Shown here: positions 10,928-21,187 of the stretch, piece after piece | How the letters are laid out: every line of letters begins with the position of its first letter | Numbering within the stretch: the first letter of the stretch is position 1 | NCBI RefSeq assembly: GCF_016809835.1 | Contig: NZ_JAFBIL020000006.1 | Location: 372,001-436,000 of the forward strand | DNA: 64,000 nt | Reading direction: 5' to 3' | Source of the DNA: Massilia soli | GTDB taxonomy: Bacteria; Pseudomonadota; Gammaproteobacteria; Burkholderiales; Burkholderiaceae_D | Program-made: the position numbers and the translations under genes | The notes under the pieces: generated by a model | What the model was told of the DNA's origin: nothing | The model's database searches: none | The model's input: the letters and a program-made list of their open reading frames with translations, nothing else

Positions 10928-12484
10928 ATGAATCAGCTACTCATTGGGGCATCGACCTTCACCGCGGCCATCCTGGCGCTTGGCGTCGCCGGCGCCGGCG
11001 CGGCCCGCGCAGCGGCGCCCGAGACCACCCGGGTTGTCGTGGCGTTCAAGCCGGGCGCCGCGGCGCCGGTGAAGGCGGCGGTGGGCGCGGCGCGCGGCCA
11101 GGTCAAGCGCGATCTCCCGGGCATGAATGCGATCGCCGTCGAGATTCCGGCGCGCGCCCTGCGCGGCCTGCGCAACAACCCGCAGATTGAATTCATCGAA
11201 GAAGACGTCAAGCGCTATCCGCTCGCGCTGGCGGCGCCGTCGAACAAGCCCTACCTGCCGGGACAGCTTGTCCCCTACGGCATCCGCATGGTCCAGGCCG
11301 ACCAATTGCCCGACAACTACGCCGCCAACCGCATGGTGTGCATCATCGACTCGGGCTATGACCGCGCGCACGAAGACCTGGCGGGCAACAGCGCCAGCGG
11401 CGTCTACGACGCGGGCACCGGCTGGTGGCATACCGATGAGAATCATCATGGCACCCACGTGGCCGGCACCGTCGCGGCGATCAACAACTCGGGCACCGGC
11501 GTCGTCGGCGTGGCGCCCAACCGCCAGCTCAGGCTGCACATCGTCAAGGTGTTCGGCGCCGAGGGCTGGGCCTATTCGTCGACGCTGGCTGCGGCCGCCA
11601 ACCAGTGCGGCAGTGCCGGCGCCAACGTGATCAGCATGTCGCTGGGCGGCGCGCGCCCCAGCCAGCTTGAAATCCGCGCTTTCATGGCATTGGCCAGCAA
11701 GGGCGTGTTGTCGGTCGCGGCGGCCGGCAACGATGGCAACCGGGCTATTTCGTACCCGGCCGGCTATCCGAGCGTGGTGATGGTCGGCGCGCTGGACCAG
11801 AACAAGGCCTGGGCCGCGTTCTCGCAGTTCAACAGCAAGGTTGAGCTGTCGGCGCCAGGGGTGGGCGTGCTGTCGACGGTACCGATGGGCGGCGGCGCCG
11901 AGGCCAGCCTGACGGTCGGCCGCAGCGCCTACGCGCCGGGCACGATGGCAGGTTCGCCGTTCGCCAGCGCCAGCGCGCCGCTGGCCGATTTCGGGCTGGG
12001 CGACGCGGTTGATGCTGCGCTCAACGGCAAAGTTTGCCTGATCGCGCGCGGGTCGGTCGACTTCGCGACCAAGGTGGCGAACTGCCAGCGCAGCGGCGGG
12101 GTCGCTGCGGTGGTCTACAACAATGTGCCAGGCGGCTTCAGCGGAACGCTGGGCGCCACTGTCACGTCGATTCCGTCAGTGAGCGCCGCCGATACCGAAG
12201 GCGCGGCGATGATGGGGCAGCTGGGCCAGCTGGCCACGGTCGCGGTCAAGCCGGTCCACTATGCCTATTACGACGGCACTTCGATGGCGACGCCGCATGT
12301 CGCCGCCGTTGCGGCGCTGGTGTGGAGCTATTTCCCAAGCTGTACGGCGGCACAGTTGCGCTCGTCGCTGGGAAAGAGTGCCCAGGACCTCGGAGCGCCC
12401 GGGCGCGATGAGCGCTACGGTCATGGGCTGGTGCAGGCCAAAGCCGCATATGACCGCATCAACACCCTCGGGTGCGGCAACTGA
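10928..12484 (+). CDS. Secreted S8 (subtilisin-like) serine protease with PA insert, copy 1
   Basis: The ATG at 10928 has AGGGAG at good spacing; an upstream in-frame ATG lacks one. The 518-aa protein has a signal peptide (about 1-30, ending ARA), an I9-type inhibitor propeptide (about 35-100, TTRVVVAFKPG...VEIPARAL...IEFIEEDV) and an S8 domain with D141 (IIDSG), H174 (HGTHVAG), oxyanion N268 (AAAGNDG) and S452 (GTSMATPH). A protease-associated (PA) domain, about 340-440 (GKVCLIARGSVDF), lies between N268 and S452, as in several extracellular subtilases. It is probably an exported, self-activating protease. The gene immediately downstream is a close paralogue. Confidence 0.93.
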   Translation: MNQLLIGASTFTAAILALGVAGAGAARAAAPETTRVVVAFKPGAAAPVKAAVGAARGQVKRDLPGMNAIAVEIPARALRGLRNNPQIEFIEEDVKRYPLALAAPSNKPYLPGQLVPYGIRMVQADQLPDNYAANRMVCIIDSGYDRAHEDLAGNSASGVYDAGTGWWHTDENHHGTHVAGTVAAINNSGTGVVGVAPNRQLRLHIVKVFGAEGWAYSSTLAAAANQCGSAGANVISMSLGGARPSQLEIRAFMALASKGVLSVAAAGNDGNRAISYPAGYPSVVMVGALDQNKAWAAFSQFNSKVELSAPGVGVLSTVPMGGGAEASLTVGRSAYAPGTMAGSPFASASAPLADFGLGDAVDAALNGKVCLIARGSVDFATKVANCQRSGGVAAVVYNNVPGGFSGTLGATVTSIPSVSAADTEGAAMMGQLGQLATVAVKPVHYAYYDGTSMATPHVAAVAALVWSYFPSCTAAQLRSSLGKSAQDLGAPGRDERYGHGLVQAKAAYDRINTLGCGN

Positions 12485-12499
12485 CGACCCGCCCTCCTC

Positions 12500-12529
12500 A
12501 AAAAAAAAGACGCTGCGGCGTCTTTTTTT
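12500..12529 (+). terminator. Intrinsic terminator of subtilase copy 1
   Basis: GACGC-TGCG-GCGTC (12509-12522) is flanked by an A-run and followed by a run of seven Ts. The remaining gap to 12829 is unusually AT-rich and holds the leader and promoter of the second subtilase; I find no gene or clear promoter boxes there. Confidence 0.88.
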
Positions 12530-12829
12530 CTTTCGTAAAGTTTCCCCAGAGACATAAATAGTACTTTAATAACATCTTTAACTGCCTGGGCGCAAAATAA
12601 TATCACCAATTCTATCCAAGCAATTTTGCTAAACGCAAAAACTAAAACTTTTCTTGAGCAATACAACATGCTGCGGTGCGATCTGCTGAGTTCGATTGAT
12701 TTTGCGTAAATTTTCCAAATACACTGGGCCATTGCTGTTCCATAAATGGTCGGCAAAGGTTCAATAAAACCACGCCCAAGGGCCATCAGAGCCGCGGCGT
12801 TTACAACTATTTTCTATCGGAGAAGATTC

Positions 12830-14401
12830 ATGATGCAAAGCAAGACTCGCATGTCCACCATCGCCCTCGCAGTCAAGATGGTCGTTGCAACCACCGCTTT
12901 CGGCGTGATGGGCGCCGCATCCGCAGCCGCTCCTGACACCACCCGCGTCATCGTCGCCTTCAAGCCAGGCGCAAAAGCCAACGTCAAGGCGGCCGTCGCT
13001 GCCGCCAAAGGCAATGTCAAACACGAAATTTTCGGCATGGACGCAATGGCGATCGAAGTGCCGGCCGTGGCGCTGAAGGGCCTGCAGAACAATCCGAACG
13101 TGCAGTATGTCGAAGAAGACGTGATCCGCAAGCCATTCGCGCTGACCTCGCCATCGACTGGCACCCCCTATGCGACAGGACAGCTGGTTCCTTACGGTAT
13201 CAAGATGGTCCAGGCCGATCAGTTGCCTGACACCAACGCGACCAACCGCAAGGTCTGCATCATCGACTCCGGCATGAACCGCGACCACGAAGACCTGGTC
13301 GGCAACGTCGTGACCGGCGAATACGACGCTGGCACCGGCTGGTGGTACAACGACGAAGATGGCCACGGCACCCACGTCGCCGGCACCATCGCCGCGGTCA
13401 ACAACAGCGGCGTCGGCGTGGTCGGCGTGAACGCCAACAAGAAACTCAAGCTGCACATCGTCAAGGTGTTCGGCGCGAACGGCTGGGCTTACTCGTCGAC
13501 GCTGGCGTCGGCCGCCAACAAGTGCGGCGCAGCCGGTTCGAACGTCATCAGCATGTCGCTGGGCGGCGGCCGCAAGACCAAAACCGAAGAAAACGCGTTC
13601 AACTCGCTGCAATCGAAAGGCGTACTGTCGATCGCCGCAGCAGGCAACGACGGCAACACCGTGATCTCCTACCCGGCGGGCTATGCCAGCGTCATGATGG
13701 TTGGCGCGCTGGACGAGAACAAGGCATGGGCCACCTTCTCGCAGTACAACAGCGCAGTAGAAATTTCCGGTCCTGGCGTAGCGGTGCTGTCGACCGTCCC
13801 GATGGGCACGGGTTCGGAAGCGGTGCTGACGGTTGGCACCACCAGCTACGCTCCGGGCGCAATGGAAGGTTCGCCAGCAGTGGTCCGCACCGGCGCGCTG
13901 GCTGACTTCGGCATTGGCGACCAGGTCAATGCCTCGGTCTCGGGCAAGGTCTGCCTGATCGCGCGCGGCACCGTCGACTTCGCTACCAAGGTATCGAACT
14001 GCCAGGCTTCGGGCGGCGTTGGCGCAGTCGTCTATAACAACGTGGCAGGCGCGTTCGGCGGCACCCTGGGCACCACCGTGACCAGCATTCCTTCGGTAAC
14101 GGCCACCGATGTGGAAGGCGCGGCGATGGCGAACCAGCTGGGCCAGTCGGCAACGGTCGGCATCAAGGCGTCGAACTACGCTTACTTCGACGGCACCTCG
14201 ATGGCAACGCCGCACGTATCGGCAGTGGCAGCCCTGGTGTGGAGCTACTTCCCAACCTGCACCGGCGCACAGATCCGCAGCTCGCTCACCAAGAGCGCTG
14301 AAGACCTGGGCACCGCTGGCCGCGACACCAAGTACGGCTTCGGCCTGGTACGCGCCAAGGCGGCTTACGACCGTATCGCCTCCCTGGGTTGCGGTAACTA
14401 A
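12830..14401 (+). CDS. Secreted S8 (subtilisin-like) serine protease with PA insert, copy 2
   Basis: Two ATGs lie in tandem at 12830; GGAG sits upstream at usable spacing. The 523-aa product has a signal peptide (about 1-34, GAASAAA), an I9 propeptide, and an S8 domain with D146, H179, N273 and S457, split by a PA domain. It aligns with the upstream copy almost end to end and ends in the same LGCGN, so the pair arose by tandem duplication. It uses more A/T-ending codons than copy 1 and follows an AT-rich leader, suggesting separate expression. Confidence 0.93.
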   Translation: MMQSKTRMSTIALAVKMVVATTAFGVMGAASAAAPDTTRVIVAFKPGAKANVKAAVAAAKGNVKHEIFGMDAMAIEVPAVALKGLQNNPNVQYVEEDVIRKPFALTSPSTGTPYATGQLVPYGIKMVQADQLPDTNATNRKVCIIDSGMNRDHEDLVGNVVTGEYDAGTGWWYNDEDGHGTHVAGTIAAVNNSGVGVVGVNANKKLKLHIVKVFGANGWAYSSTLASAANKCGAAGSNVISMSLGGGRKTKTEENAFNSLQSKGVLSIAAAGNDGNTVISYPAGYASVMMVGALDENKAWATFSQYNSAVEISGPGVAVLSTVPMGTGSEAVLTVGTTSYAPGAMEGSPAVVRTGALADFGIGDQVNASVSGKVCLIARGTVDFATKVSNCQASGGVGAVVYNNVAGAFGGTLGTTVTSIPSVTATDVEGAAMANQLGQSATVGIKASNYAYFDGTSMATPHVSAVAALVWSYFPTCTGAQIRSSLTKSAEDLGTAGRDTKYGFGLVRAKAAYDRIASLGCGN

Positions 14402-14416
14402 GCATCTGTCGGCATG

Positions 14417-14446
14417 AAAAAAGGACGCTTCGGCGTCCTTTTTTTT
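14417..14446 (+). terminator. Intrinsic terminator of subtilase copy 2
   Basis: AAGGACGC-TTCG-GCGTCCTT is followed by a long T-run; the A-run on the other side could also serve the convergent gene ending at 14464. Confidence 0.88.
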
Positions 14447-14463
14447 GCCTGCCAACGCCGTCC

Positions 14464-16173
14464 CTACCCGTAGAACTGGGTGTACTCGATGCCGCCCGCA
14501 ATGCTGCCGATCACCTGGGCCTGATTTTCCGGGCTGTCGCTGAACGCCATCAGCACCGCGCTCAATGCGCCGCCCTTGTTGTTCATCACGTCGAGCCAGT
14601 AATCGAACCCGGCCTGTTCCGGCTCGCGGTGCAGCACATTCTGGTAGAACTTCGTCAATGCCGAACTGTTGCTGGGCGCGGCGCCGTACAGGTCCCTGAA
14701 CTCGGGCGCAGTGGTGAAAGCGGCGGAGATATCGGCAAGGCTCATGCCGTCGTCGAGCATGCCGATCCAGAAGCCCAGCCCGTCCAGGTCCGGCTTGCGG
14801 TCGAACGCGGCCTGGTATAGCCGGTACATGTCGCCCGCATTGCCATCGAGGTCCATCGCCAGGTGCTTGTCGGCGAACCACAGGCGCTGCACGCCTTCCA
14901 GCGTATCCCGGCCATCCCGCCCAAGCGTGTCGAGCACGGTCAAGGTGCTGCCGTCAGCGGCAAGAAGATACTCGGCAGCGCTGCCCGAAAATACCGCGAT
15001 GTCGCGGCCTCCGCCACTGATCAGGAGGTCGTCGCCGGCGCCGCCGTACAAGGTCTGGCTCGCTGCGGTGCCGCGCAACACATCCGCAGCGGCGGTGCCG
15101 ATGAAATCCGTGCCGAGCTTGCCATCGGCGAACAGCAGCGTTTCCATACCGTTCAGCCGGGCCACGTCGGATGGCGTCGCCTTGGCCGTGACCGTGACGG
15201 TACCGTCCAATTTGATGACCGAAAATGCGCTGCGCTCGCCGGCGAAGAATGCGGCGTCATTGGTGGCGGCCGTCCCCTGCAGCGTCAGAGCTCCGACGCC
15301 GGGGATGAAGGTATGCCCGTCCACCGACACGAGGGTGCGGACGTTGCGGTAGCCCAGGTCGACCAGCACCGCGACATCGAGGTCGGAGACCCGCATGCCG
15401 TCCACCAGGAGACCGTTCATCAAGTCGCTGCCCGCATGGACGAAAGCGTCGCCCTGCGCGCCGCCATCGGGGAGGTTGAGCACGTCGAGGTGGTGCACAT
15501 TGGTCCAGCTGTCGAGCGGACGCAGCGGAACCTCATCGCCGTAGATCGCCTGGGCCGCGCGGCCGGTAAACCAGGCATCCAGTCCGTTCAGTTCGATCAT
15601 CTGGTCGAACGGGGAAGTCCAGGCGGAACCTTCAGGTTCGGTCAGCGCATCCTCATCGCCATGGAAGCCGAGCATGTGCAGCACCTCGTGGACCAGCAGG
15701 GCAATGGTGCCGTCGGTTTCGGCCAGGGCAGCGCTGCCCCTTGCCACCAGGTCGGCCATGGTCCCCTCGCTAATGTACAGAAAACCTTCGACGGTATCGC
15801 TAAACCAGTTGCCCGTGCCGGTGGTCGCATTCCAGGGCATCAGCGCGCTCTTACCGGTCTGCACCTTGTACGCGACGTCGTTGACCAGACCGTTAAGTGC
15901 AGGAATGGTTCCCTCGGGCGAAGACCTGAACTGGCCGGAATAATTCGGCAAGGCGGCGGCGCTGTAAGCGCCATCGACCTCCGCATCGGTCTGGATGGTC
16001 ACTTTCAGCAGGATATTGGCGGTCGCGGCCGAGACCAGTTCGCGGTCCAGTATCTTGCCGACCAGCGCCATTGCCCGCTGTATCAGCGCAAGCTGATCGG
16101 CGAACTTCGCGGTCGAATCGACGTACTGCGCAATGGCGAACGAAATCATACTTACCCAGGATAAAGTTACCAT
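14464..16173 (-). CDS. RTX/DUF4214 protein with leishmanolysin-like zinc motif
   Basis: The 569-aa protein has no signal peptide. Its N-terminal half has HEVLHMLGF (H162, E163, H166), followed about 85 residues later by a Met-turn-like DLMNG (M252) and SDLDVAVLVDLGY. This order resembles M8 leishmanolysin-type metallopeptidases; the third ligand could be H227, H228 or H246. The middle has one RTX-like glycine repeat (LYGGAGDDLL, about 380), and the C-terminus (about 445-560) is a DUF4214 module (DRKPDLDGLGFW, HREPEQAGFDYWL). RTX plus DUF4214 without a signal peptide suggests type I secretion, but no T1SS genes are nearby. The start is uncertain: ATG at 16173 or 16149, neither with a good SD. 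Confidence 0.72.
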   Translation of the reverse strand: MVTLSWVSMISFAIAQYVDSTAKFADQLALIQRAMALVGKILDRELVSAATANILLKVTIQTDAEVDGAYSAAALPNYSGQFRSSPEGTIPALNGLVNDVAYKVQTGKSALMPWNATTGTGNWFSDTVEGFLYISEGTMADLVARGSAALAETDGTIALLVHEVLHMLGFHGDEDALTEPEGSAWTSPFDQMIELNGLDAWFTGRAAQAIYGDEVPLRPLDSWTNVHHLDVLNLPDGGAQGDAFVHAGSDLMNGLLVDGMRVSDLDVAVLVDLGYRNVRTLVSVDGHTFIPGVGALTLQGTAATNDAAFFAGERSAFSVIKLDGTVTVTAKATPSDVARLNGMETLLFADGKLGTDFIGTAAADVLRGTAASQTLYGGAGDDLLISGGGRDIAVFSGSAAEYLLAADGSTLTVLDTLGRDGRDTLEGVQRLWFADKHLAMDLDGNAGDMYRLYQAAFDRKPDLDGLGFWIGMLDDGMSLADISAAFTTAPEFRDLYGAAPSNSSALTKFYQNVLHREPEQAGFDYWLDVMNNKGGALSAVLMAFSDSPENQAQVIGSIAGGIEYTQFYG

Positions 16174-16286
16174 GAATCAATATTATGAGGTAATTCGCGC
16201 CGCCCGGCCAATTTTCCACTGGTGAGCGTGACAAACGCGACGCAGCACTTTTTTTTGCACAGCATCATTTGCTCGCATCGCTCCCT

Positions 16287-16292
16287 TATAAT
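16287..16292 (+). promoter_or_regulatory. Probable -10 box of the valS promoter
   Basis: TATAAT lies 34 bases before the valS ATG. No convincing -35 box is present at 16-18 bases, so this rests on the -10 alone. Confidence 0.4.
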
Positions 16293-16325
16293 GCTTGTTT
16301 TCGCCTACAACACAGCCCACACACC

Positions 16326-19133
16326 ATGGAATTAGCCAAGTCTTTCGAGCCCGCCGACATTGAACAGTTCTGGCGCACCGAATGGGAGCAGCGCGGATAC
16401 TTCGCCGCCACCCTCGATGCCGACAAGCCATCGTTCAGCATCCAATTGCCGCCGCCGAACGTGACGGGCACGCTGCACATGGGGCATGCGTTCAACCAGA
16501 CCATCATGGATGGCCTGACCCGCTACTACCGCATGCGCGGATTCAACACCGCCTGGATTCCGGGCACCGACCACGCCGGCATCGCCACCCAGATCGTCGT
16601 CGAGCGCCAGCTGGACGCGCAGAAGATCTCGCGCCATGACCTCGGCCGCGACGAGTTCATCAAGAAAGTCTGGGAGTGGAAGGAAAAGTCGGGCAACACC
16701 ATCACCGGCCAGATGCGCCGCATGGGCGCCTCGGCCGACTGGGCGCGCGAATACTTCACGATGGACGAGCCGCGCTCGCAGACCGTGACCGAGGTGTTCA
16801 TCCGCCTGTACGAGCAAGGCCTGATCTACCGCGGCAAGCGCCTGGTCAACTGGGACCCGGTGCTGGGCACCGCGGTGTCCGACCTGGAAGTGGTGCAGGA
16901 AGAAGAAGACGGCTCGATGTGGTACATCAAGTACCCGCTGGCCGACGGCAGCGGCCACATCACGGTCGCCACCACCCGTCCTGAAACCCTGCTGGGCGAC
17001 GTCGCTGTCGCGGTCGACCCGACCGACGAGCGCTACATGGCGCTGCACGGCAAGATGCTGAAGCTGCCGCTGACCGAGCGCGAAATCCCGATCATCGCCG
17101 ACGAGTACGCCGACAAGGCCTTCGGCACCGGCTGCGTGAAGATCACCCCGGCCCACGACTTCAACGACTACGCGGTTGGCCAGCGCCACAAGCTGCCGAT
17201 GATCTGCGTGCTGACGCTGGAAGCGAAGATCAGCGACGAGGCGCCGCAAGCCTACCGCGGCCTGGACCGCTTCGCCGCGCGCAAGCAGATCGTCGCCGAC
17301 CTCGACGCGCAAGGCCTGCTGCAGGAAGTCAAGCCGCACAAGCTGCAAGTGCCGCGCGGCGACCGCACCGGCGTCGTCATCGAGCCGATGCTGACCGACC
17401 AGTGGTTCGTTGCGATGAGCAAGCCGGCGCCGGAAGGCACCCACTTCCCGGGCAAGTCGATCGCCGAAGTGGCGCTGGAAAAAGTCGCTGGCGGCGAGAT
17501 CAAGTTCGTGCCGGAAAACTGGAGCACCACCTACAACCAGTGGCTCAACAACATCCAGGACTGGTGCATCTCGCGCCAGCTGTGGTGGGGCCACCGCATC
17601 CCGGCGTGGTACGACGATGCCGGCAATATCTTTGTCGCCAAGACCGAGGAAGAAGCGCAAGCCAAGGCGGTTGCCGCCGGCGTCACCGCTCCCCTGCGCC
17701 GCGACGACGACGTGCTCGACACCTGGTTCTCGTCGGCGCTGATCCCGTTCTCGACCATGGGCTGGCCGGAGGAAACGCCGGACATGAAGGCCTTCCTGCC
17801 GTCGTCGGTGCTGGTGACAGGCTTCGACATCATCTTCTTCTGGGTCGCCCGGATGGTGATGATGACCACCCACTTCACCGGCAAGGTGCCGTTCGAGACC
17901 GTGTATGTGCATGGCCTGGTGCGCGATTCCAGCGGCCAGAAGATGTCCAAATCGAAAGGCAACACGCTCGACCCGATCGACCTGATCGACGGCATCGACG
18001 TCGAGACCCTGGTGGGCAAGCGCACCACCGGCCTGATGAACCCGCGCGACGCCGAAAAGATCGCCAAGGCAACCCGCAAGGAGTTCCCCGAAGGTATCGC
18101 CGCCTACGGCACCGACGCGCTGCGCTTCACCATGGCCAGCTACGCTTCGCTGGGCCGCAACATCAACTTCGACCTGGGCCGCGCCGAAGGCTACCGCAAC
18201 TTCTGCAACAAGATGTGGAACGCGACCCGCTTCGTGATGATGAACACCGAGGGCAAGGATTGCTCGGCCAGCGACGCCGACCTGTCGCAGGCCGACCGCT
18301 GGATCTTGTCGCTGATGCAGCGCGCCGAGCTGGACGTGGCCAAGGGCTTCGAGGACTACCGCTTCGACAACATTGCGGCCACGATCTATAAGTTTGTCTG
18401 GGATGAGTATTGCGACTGGTATCTGGAAGTGGCAAAAGTCCAGGTACAGCATGGCACCGAAGGCCAGCAGCGTGCCACCCGCAATACCCTGCTGCGCGTG
18501 CTGGAAGTGATCCTGCGCCTGGCGCACCCGATCGTGCCGTTCGTCACCGAAGCGCTGTGGCAGGCGGTGGCCCCGCTGGCCGGCAAGACCACCGAAGGCA
18601 GCGGCGACTCGATCATGATGCAGCCGTACCCGATTGCCGACGAGACGCTGATCGACGTGCGGGCCGAGGAATGGATGACGCAGCTCAAATCGCTGACCGA
18701 CGCTACCCGCAACCTGCGCGGCGAAATGCAGTTGTCGCCATCGCTGCGCGTGCCGCTGATCGTCGAAGCGGCCGATGCGGCCGGCAAGGAACGCATGCAG
18801 GGCTTCGCCCAGTACATCCAGTCGCTCGGCAAGCTGTCGGAAGTGAGCATTGTCGACACGCTGCCGGAGTCGCCGGCGGCGGTGTCGATCGTCGGCACCA
18901 CCAAGCTGATGCTGAAGGTGGAAATCGACGTCAAGGCCGAGCGCGAGCGCCTGTCCAAGGAAATCGCCCGCATCGAAGGCGAGATCGCCAAGGTCAACGG
19001 CAAGCTGGGCAACGAGAGCTTCGTGGCGCGCGCGCCCGAGGCAGTGGTGGCGCAGGAGAAGGAACGCCTGGTCAATTTCTCGGCAACCATCGACAAGCTG
19101 CGCGAGCAGTTCGGCAAGCTGCCGGCTGCCTGA
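16326..19133 (+). CDS. valS: Valyl-tRNA synthetase
   Basis: This class I aminoacyl-tRNA synthetase charges tRNA-Val. The start is the ATG giving MELAKSFEP; the in-frame codons upstream are leader. The 935-aa length is normal. It has [13 protein letters not shown] with the HIGH-type motif at 51-54, an editing (CP1) domain containing [10 protein letters not shown] and GTDHAG, KMSKS at 539-543, an anticodon-binding domain, and a C-terminal coiled-coil arm ([20 protein letters not shown]). It is monocistronic with its own terminator. Confidence 0.98.
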   Translation: MELAKSFEPADIEQFWRTEWEQRGYFAATLDADKPSFSIQLPPPNVTGTLHMGHAFNQTIMDGLTRYYRMRGFNTAWIPGTDHAGIATQIVVERQLDAQKISRHDLGRDEFIKKVWEWKEKSGNTITGQMRRMGASADWAREYFTMDEPRSQTVTEVFIRLYEQGLIYRGKRLVNWDPVLGTAVSDLEVVQEEEDGSMWYIKYPLADGSGHITVATTRPETLLGDVAVAVDPTDERYMALHGKMLKLPLTEREIPIIADEYADKAFGTGCVKITPAHDFNDYAVGQRHKLPMICVLTLEAKISDEAPQAYRGLDRFAARKQIVADLDAQGLLQEVKPHKLQVPRGDRTGVVIEPMLTDQWFVAMSKPAPEGTHFPGKSIAEVALEKVAGGEIKFVPENWSTTYNQWLNNIQDWCISRQLWWGHRIPAWYDDAGNIFVAKTEEEAQAKAVAAGVTAPLRRDDDVLDTWFSSALIPFSTMGWPEETPDMKAFLPSSVLVTGFDIIFFWVARMVMMTTHFTGKVPFETVYVHGLVRDSSGQKMSKSKGNTLDPIDLIDGIDVETLVGKRTTGLMNPRDAEKIAKATRKEFPEGIAAYGTDALRFTMASYASLGRNINFDLGRAEGYRNFCNKMWNATRFVMMNTEGKDCSASDADLSQADRWILSLMQRAELDVAKGFEDYRFDNIAATIYKFVWDEYCDWYLEVAKVQVQHGTEGQQRATRNTLLRVLEVILRLAHPIVPFVTEALWQAVAPLAGKTTEGSGDSIMMQPYPIADETLIDVRAEEWMTQLKSLTDATRNLRGEMQLSPSLRVPLIVEAADAAGKERMQGFAQYIQSLGKLSEVSIVDTLPESPAAVSIVGTTKLMLKVEIDVKAERERLSKEIARIEGEIAKVNGKLGNESFVARAPEAVVAQEKERLVNFSATIDKLREQFGKLPAA

Positions 19134-19153
19134 CAACCTGCAGGCGGGCCATG

Positions 19154-19183
19154 AAAGCGGGATCGATCGATCCCGCTTTTTTT
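19154..19183 (+). terminator. Intrinsic terminator of valS
   Basis: A perfect 22-base palindrome (19156-19177, AGCGGGATCGA and its complement) is followed by a T-run. Confidence 0.88.
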
Positions 19184-19281
19184 ACGTCCGCGCGAAGCCA
19201 CTCGCACTGCAAATTGCAGACGGGAAAAGCATAATTTGCTATTCTGAATTATCCGAGCAGCGGCAACACCACGGAAGCCAA

Positions 19282-21186
19282 ATGTTCACCAACGCCCACC
19301 CAGCGACGCCAGTGCGCGGCCCTGCCGGTGCGTACTTTCGCCCGTGGGTATTGCTGCGCACCGTGTTGTTCATGCTGGCGTGTATCGCTGCGGTTGGCAC
19401 CGGCGTGACGATGGAGCACGCCAAGCTGCGCTCGATCGCCAAGGCCGAAAGCAACCGCGACTTGAGCAACCTGGCGCGCGCGTTTTCCGAAGAGGTAGGC
19501 GCCACCATCAGCACGGTGGACGTATCGCTGATCGCCCTGCGCGGCCACTGGCAACGCGACCAGGCCAGCTTCGCCAGCACAGTCGAGCAACTGAACCGGC
19601 AGCTGCGCCGCAAGGTCTTTTTCCAGGTCAAAGCGACCGACCGCCAAGGCGTGGTGCGGTTTGCCAGCGGCCGGACGGAAACGCCCGCGGTCGACCTAAG
19701 CGACCGCGCACATGTGCGCACCCACCTGCAAGGCGATGGCCAGGACCGGCTGTTCATTAGCGCGCCGGTGATCGGGCGCACCTCCGGCGTCTGGTCGGTA
19801 CAACTTACCCGTCCACTGTACGATGCCGCCGGCAAGGTCGACGGCGTCATTGTCGCGTCGGTCGCGACCGCCTATTTCGCGCGCTTCTACAACACCATCG
19901 ACCTCGGTCCCGGTTCATCGATCTCGCTGGTCGGTTCGGGCGTGGTGCTGGCGCGCAGCTCGGGCAGGAACCCGAACGTCCAGGTTGGCGCGCGGCTGAC
20001 CGGCTATCCGTATGACCCGAACACCGAACGCGCCGGCCTGTTCCGGCGCGTCAGCCGCATCGACGGCATCGACCGCTACTACGCCTGGCACAAGCTGGAA
20101 GATTACGGCCTGATCGTCACGGTCGGGCTGGCCACCGCCGACGCCCACGCGCGCTACGGAAGCCGGCAGCGTTTCGCGGCCATCATGGGCATCGGCATCC
20201 TGCTGGCGCTGTCGATGCTCGGCTGGACCGCGTTTGCCGCCAGGTACAACCGGCGCCGTTCGGTCAAGGCGCTGGAGGAAGCCGAGGTGCGCTGGAAACT
20301 GGCGCTGAGCGCGTCGGGTGCCGGCGTCTGGGACCTCAACCTGAAGACCGGGCGCCTGCTGCTGTCGTCGCAGGCCCAGGCCTTGCTCGGCATTGACGCC
20401 GGCATCGTGCCGTGGACCGTCGGCGCACTGCATGGCAAGGTGCACCCGGACGACCTGCCTGCCGTATCGGCCGCCATGCGAGCGCATCTCGATGGCAGGA
20501 GCGCTGATTTCATGGCCGAATACCGCGTGCTGCGCGCCGATGGCAGCACCCACTGGATTTCCGAACGGGCGGCACTGGTAAACGGCGGTGAACTTGGCGC
20601 GCCGAAACGCGTTGTTGGCACCGTCACCAACATCGACCAGCGCAAGCTGGCAGAACAAGAAATGCGCTACATGGCCAGCCACGACGCGCTCACCGGCCTG
20701 GCCAACCGCACCCTGTTCCGCGACCGCCTCGAGCAGGCGCTGCTGCATGCGAAACGTGACGACAACATGCTCGCGGTTATCTACTTCGACCTCGACAAGT
20801 TCAAGCCGGTCAATGACAACTACGGCCATGGCATGGGCGACCAGTTGCTGGTGCAGGTGGCGCGGCGCGTGCGTTGCAGCCTGCGCAAGTCCGACACGCT
20901 GGCGCGGCTGGGCGGCGATGAATTCGGCGTGCTGCTGGCCACCTGCGCATCGCAGGCGGACGCCATGAAAGTCGCGGAAAACATTCTCAGCCTGCTCAAC
21001 ATGCCATTCGAGACCGACAGTATCGCGCTGCGCATTTCAGGCAGTGTCGGGGTGGCGGTGTATCCGGAATGCGGCCCCGACGCGGCCGGCCTGGTGCACT
21101 GCGCCGACCAGGCGATGTACGCGGCCAAGCAAAATGGCCGCAACCAGGTGGCGCTGGCGGCCGCCAGCACGGAACTGCCGGGCTGA
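19282..21186 (+). CDS. Membrane diguanylate cyclase: Cache-PAS-GGDEF
   Basis: This 634-aa sensor makes cyclic di-GMP. A transmembrane helix (about 26-44) precedes a periplasmic double-Cache-like ligand domain (about 50-290), a second membrane helix (about 297-317), a PAS/PAC domain (about 330-460, ending VVGTVTNIDQRKLAEQEM) and a GGDEF domain (about 470-625). The active-site GGDEF is intact at 544-548, and RKSD at 535-538 matches the RxxD inhibitory site, so product feedback is expected. GGAAG lies before the ATG. The stop codon lies next to that of the convergent gene downstream. Confidence 0.92.
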   Translation: MFTNAHPATPVRGPAGAYFRPWVLLRTVLFMLACIAAVGTGVTMEHAKLRSIAKAESNRDLSNLARAFSEEVGATISTVDVSLIALRGHWQRDQASFASTVEQLNRQLRRKVFFQVKATDRQGVVRFASGRTETPAVDLSDRAHVRTHLQGDGQDRLFISAPVIGRTSGVWSVQLTRPLYDAAGKVDGVIVASVATAYFARFYNTIDLGPGSSISLVGSGVVLARSSGRNPNVQVGARLTGYPYDPNTERAGLFRRVSRIDGIDRYYAWHKLEDYGLIVTVGLATADAHARYGSRQRFAAIMGIGILLALSMLGWTAFAARYNRRRSVKALEEAEVRWKLALSASGAGVWDLNLKTGRLLLSSQAQALLGIDAGIVPWTVGALHGKVHPDDLPAVSAAMRAHLDGRSADFMAEYRVLRADGSTHWISERAALVNGGELGAPKRVVGTVTNIDQRKLAEQEMRYMASHDALTGLANRTLFRDRLEQALLHAKRDDNMLAVIYFDLDKFKPVNDNYGHGMGDQLLVQVARRVRCSLRKSDTLARLGGDEFGVLLATCASQADAMKVAENILSLLNMPFETDSIALRISGSVGVAVYPECGPDAAGLVHCADQAMYAAKQNGRNQVALAAASTELPG

Positions 21187-21187
21187 G

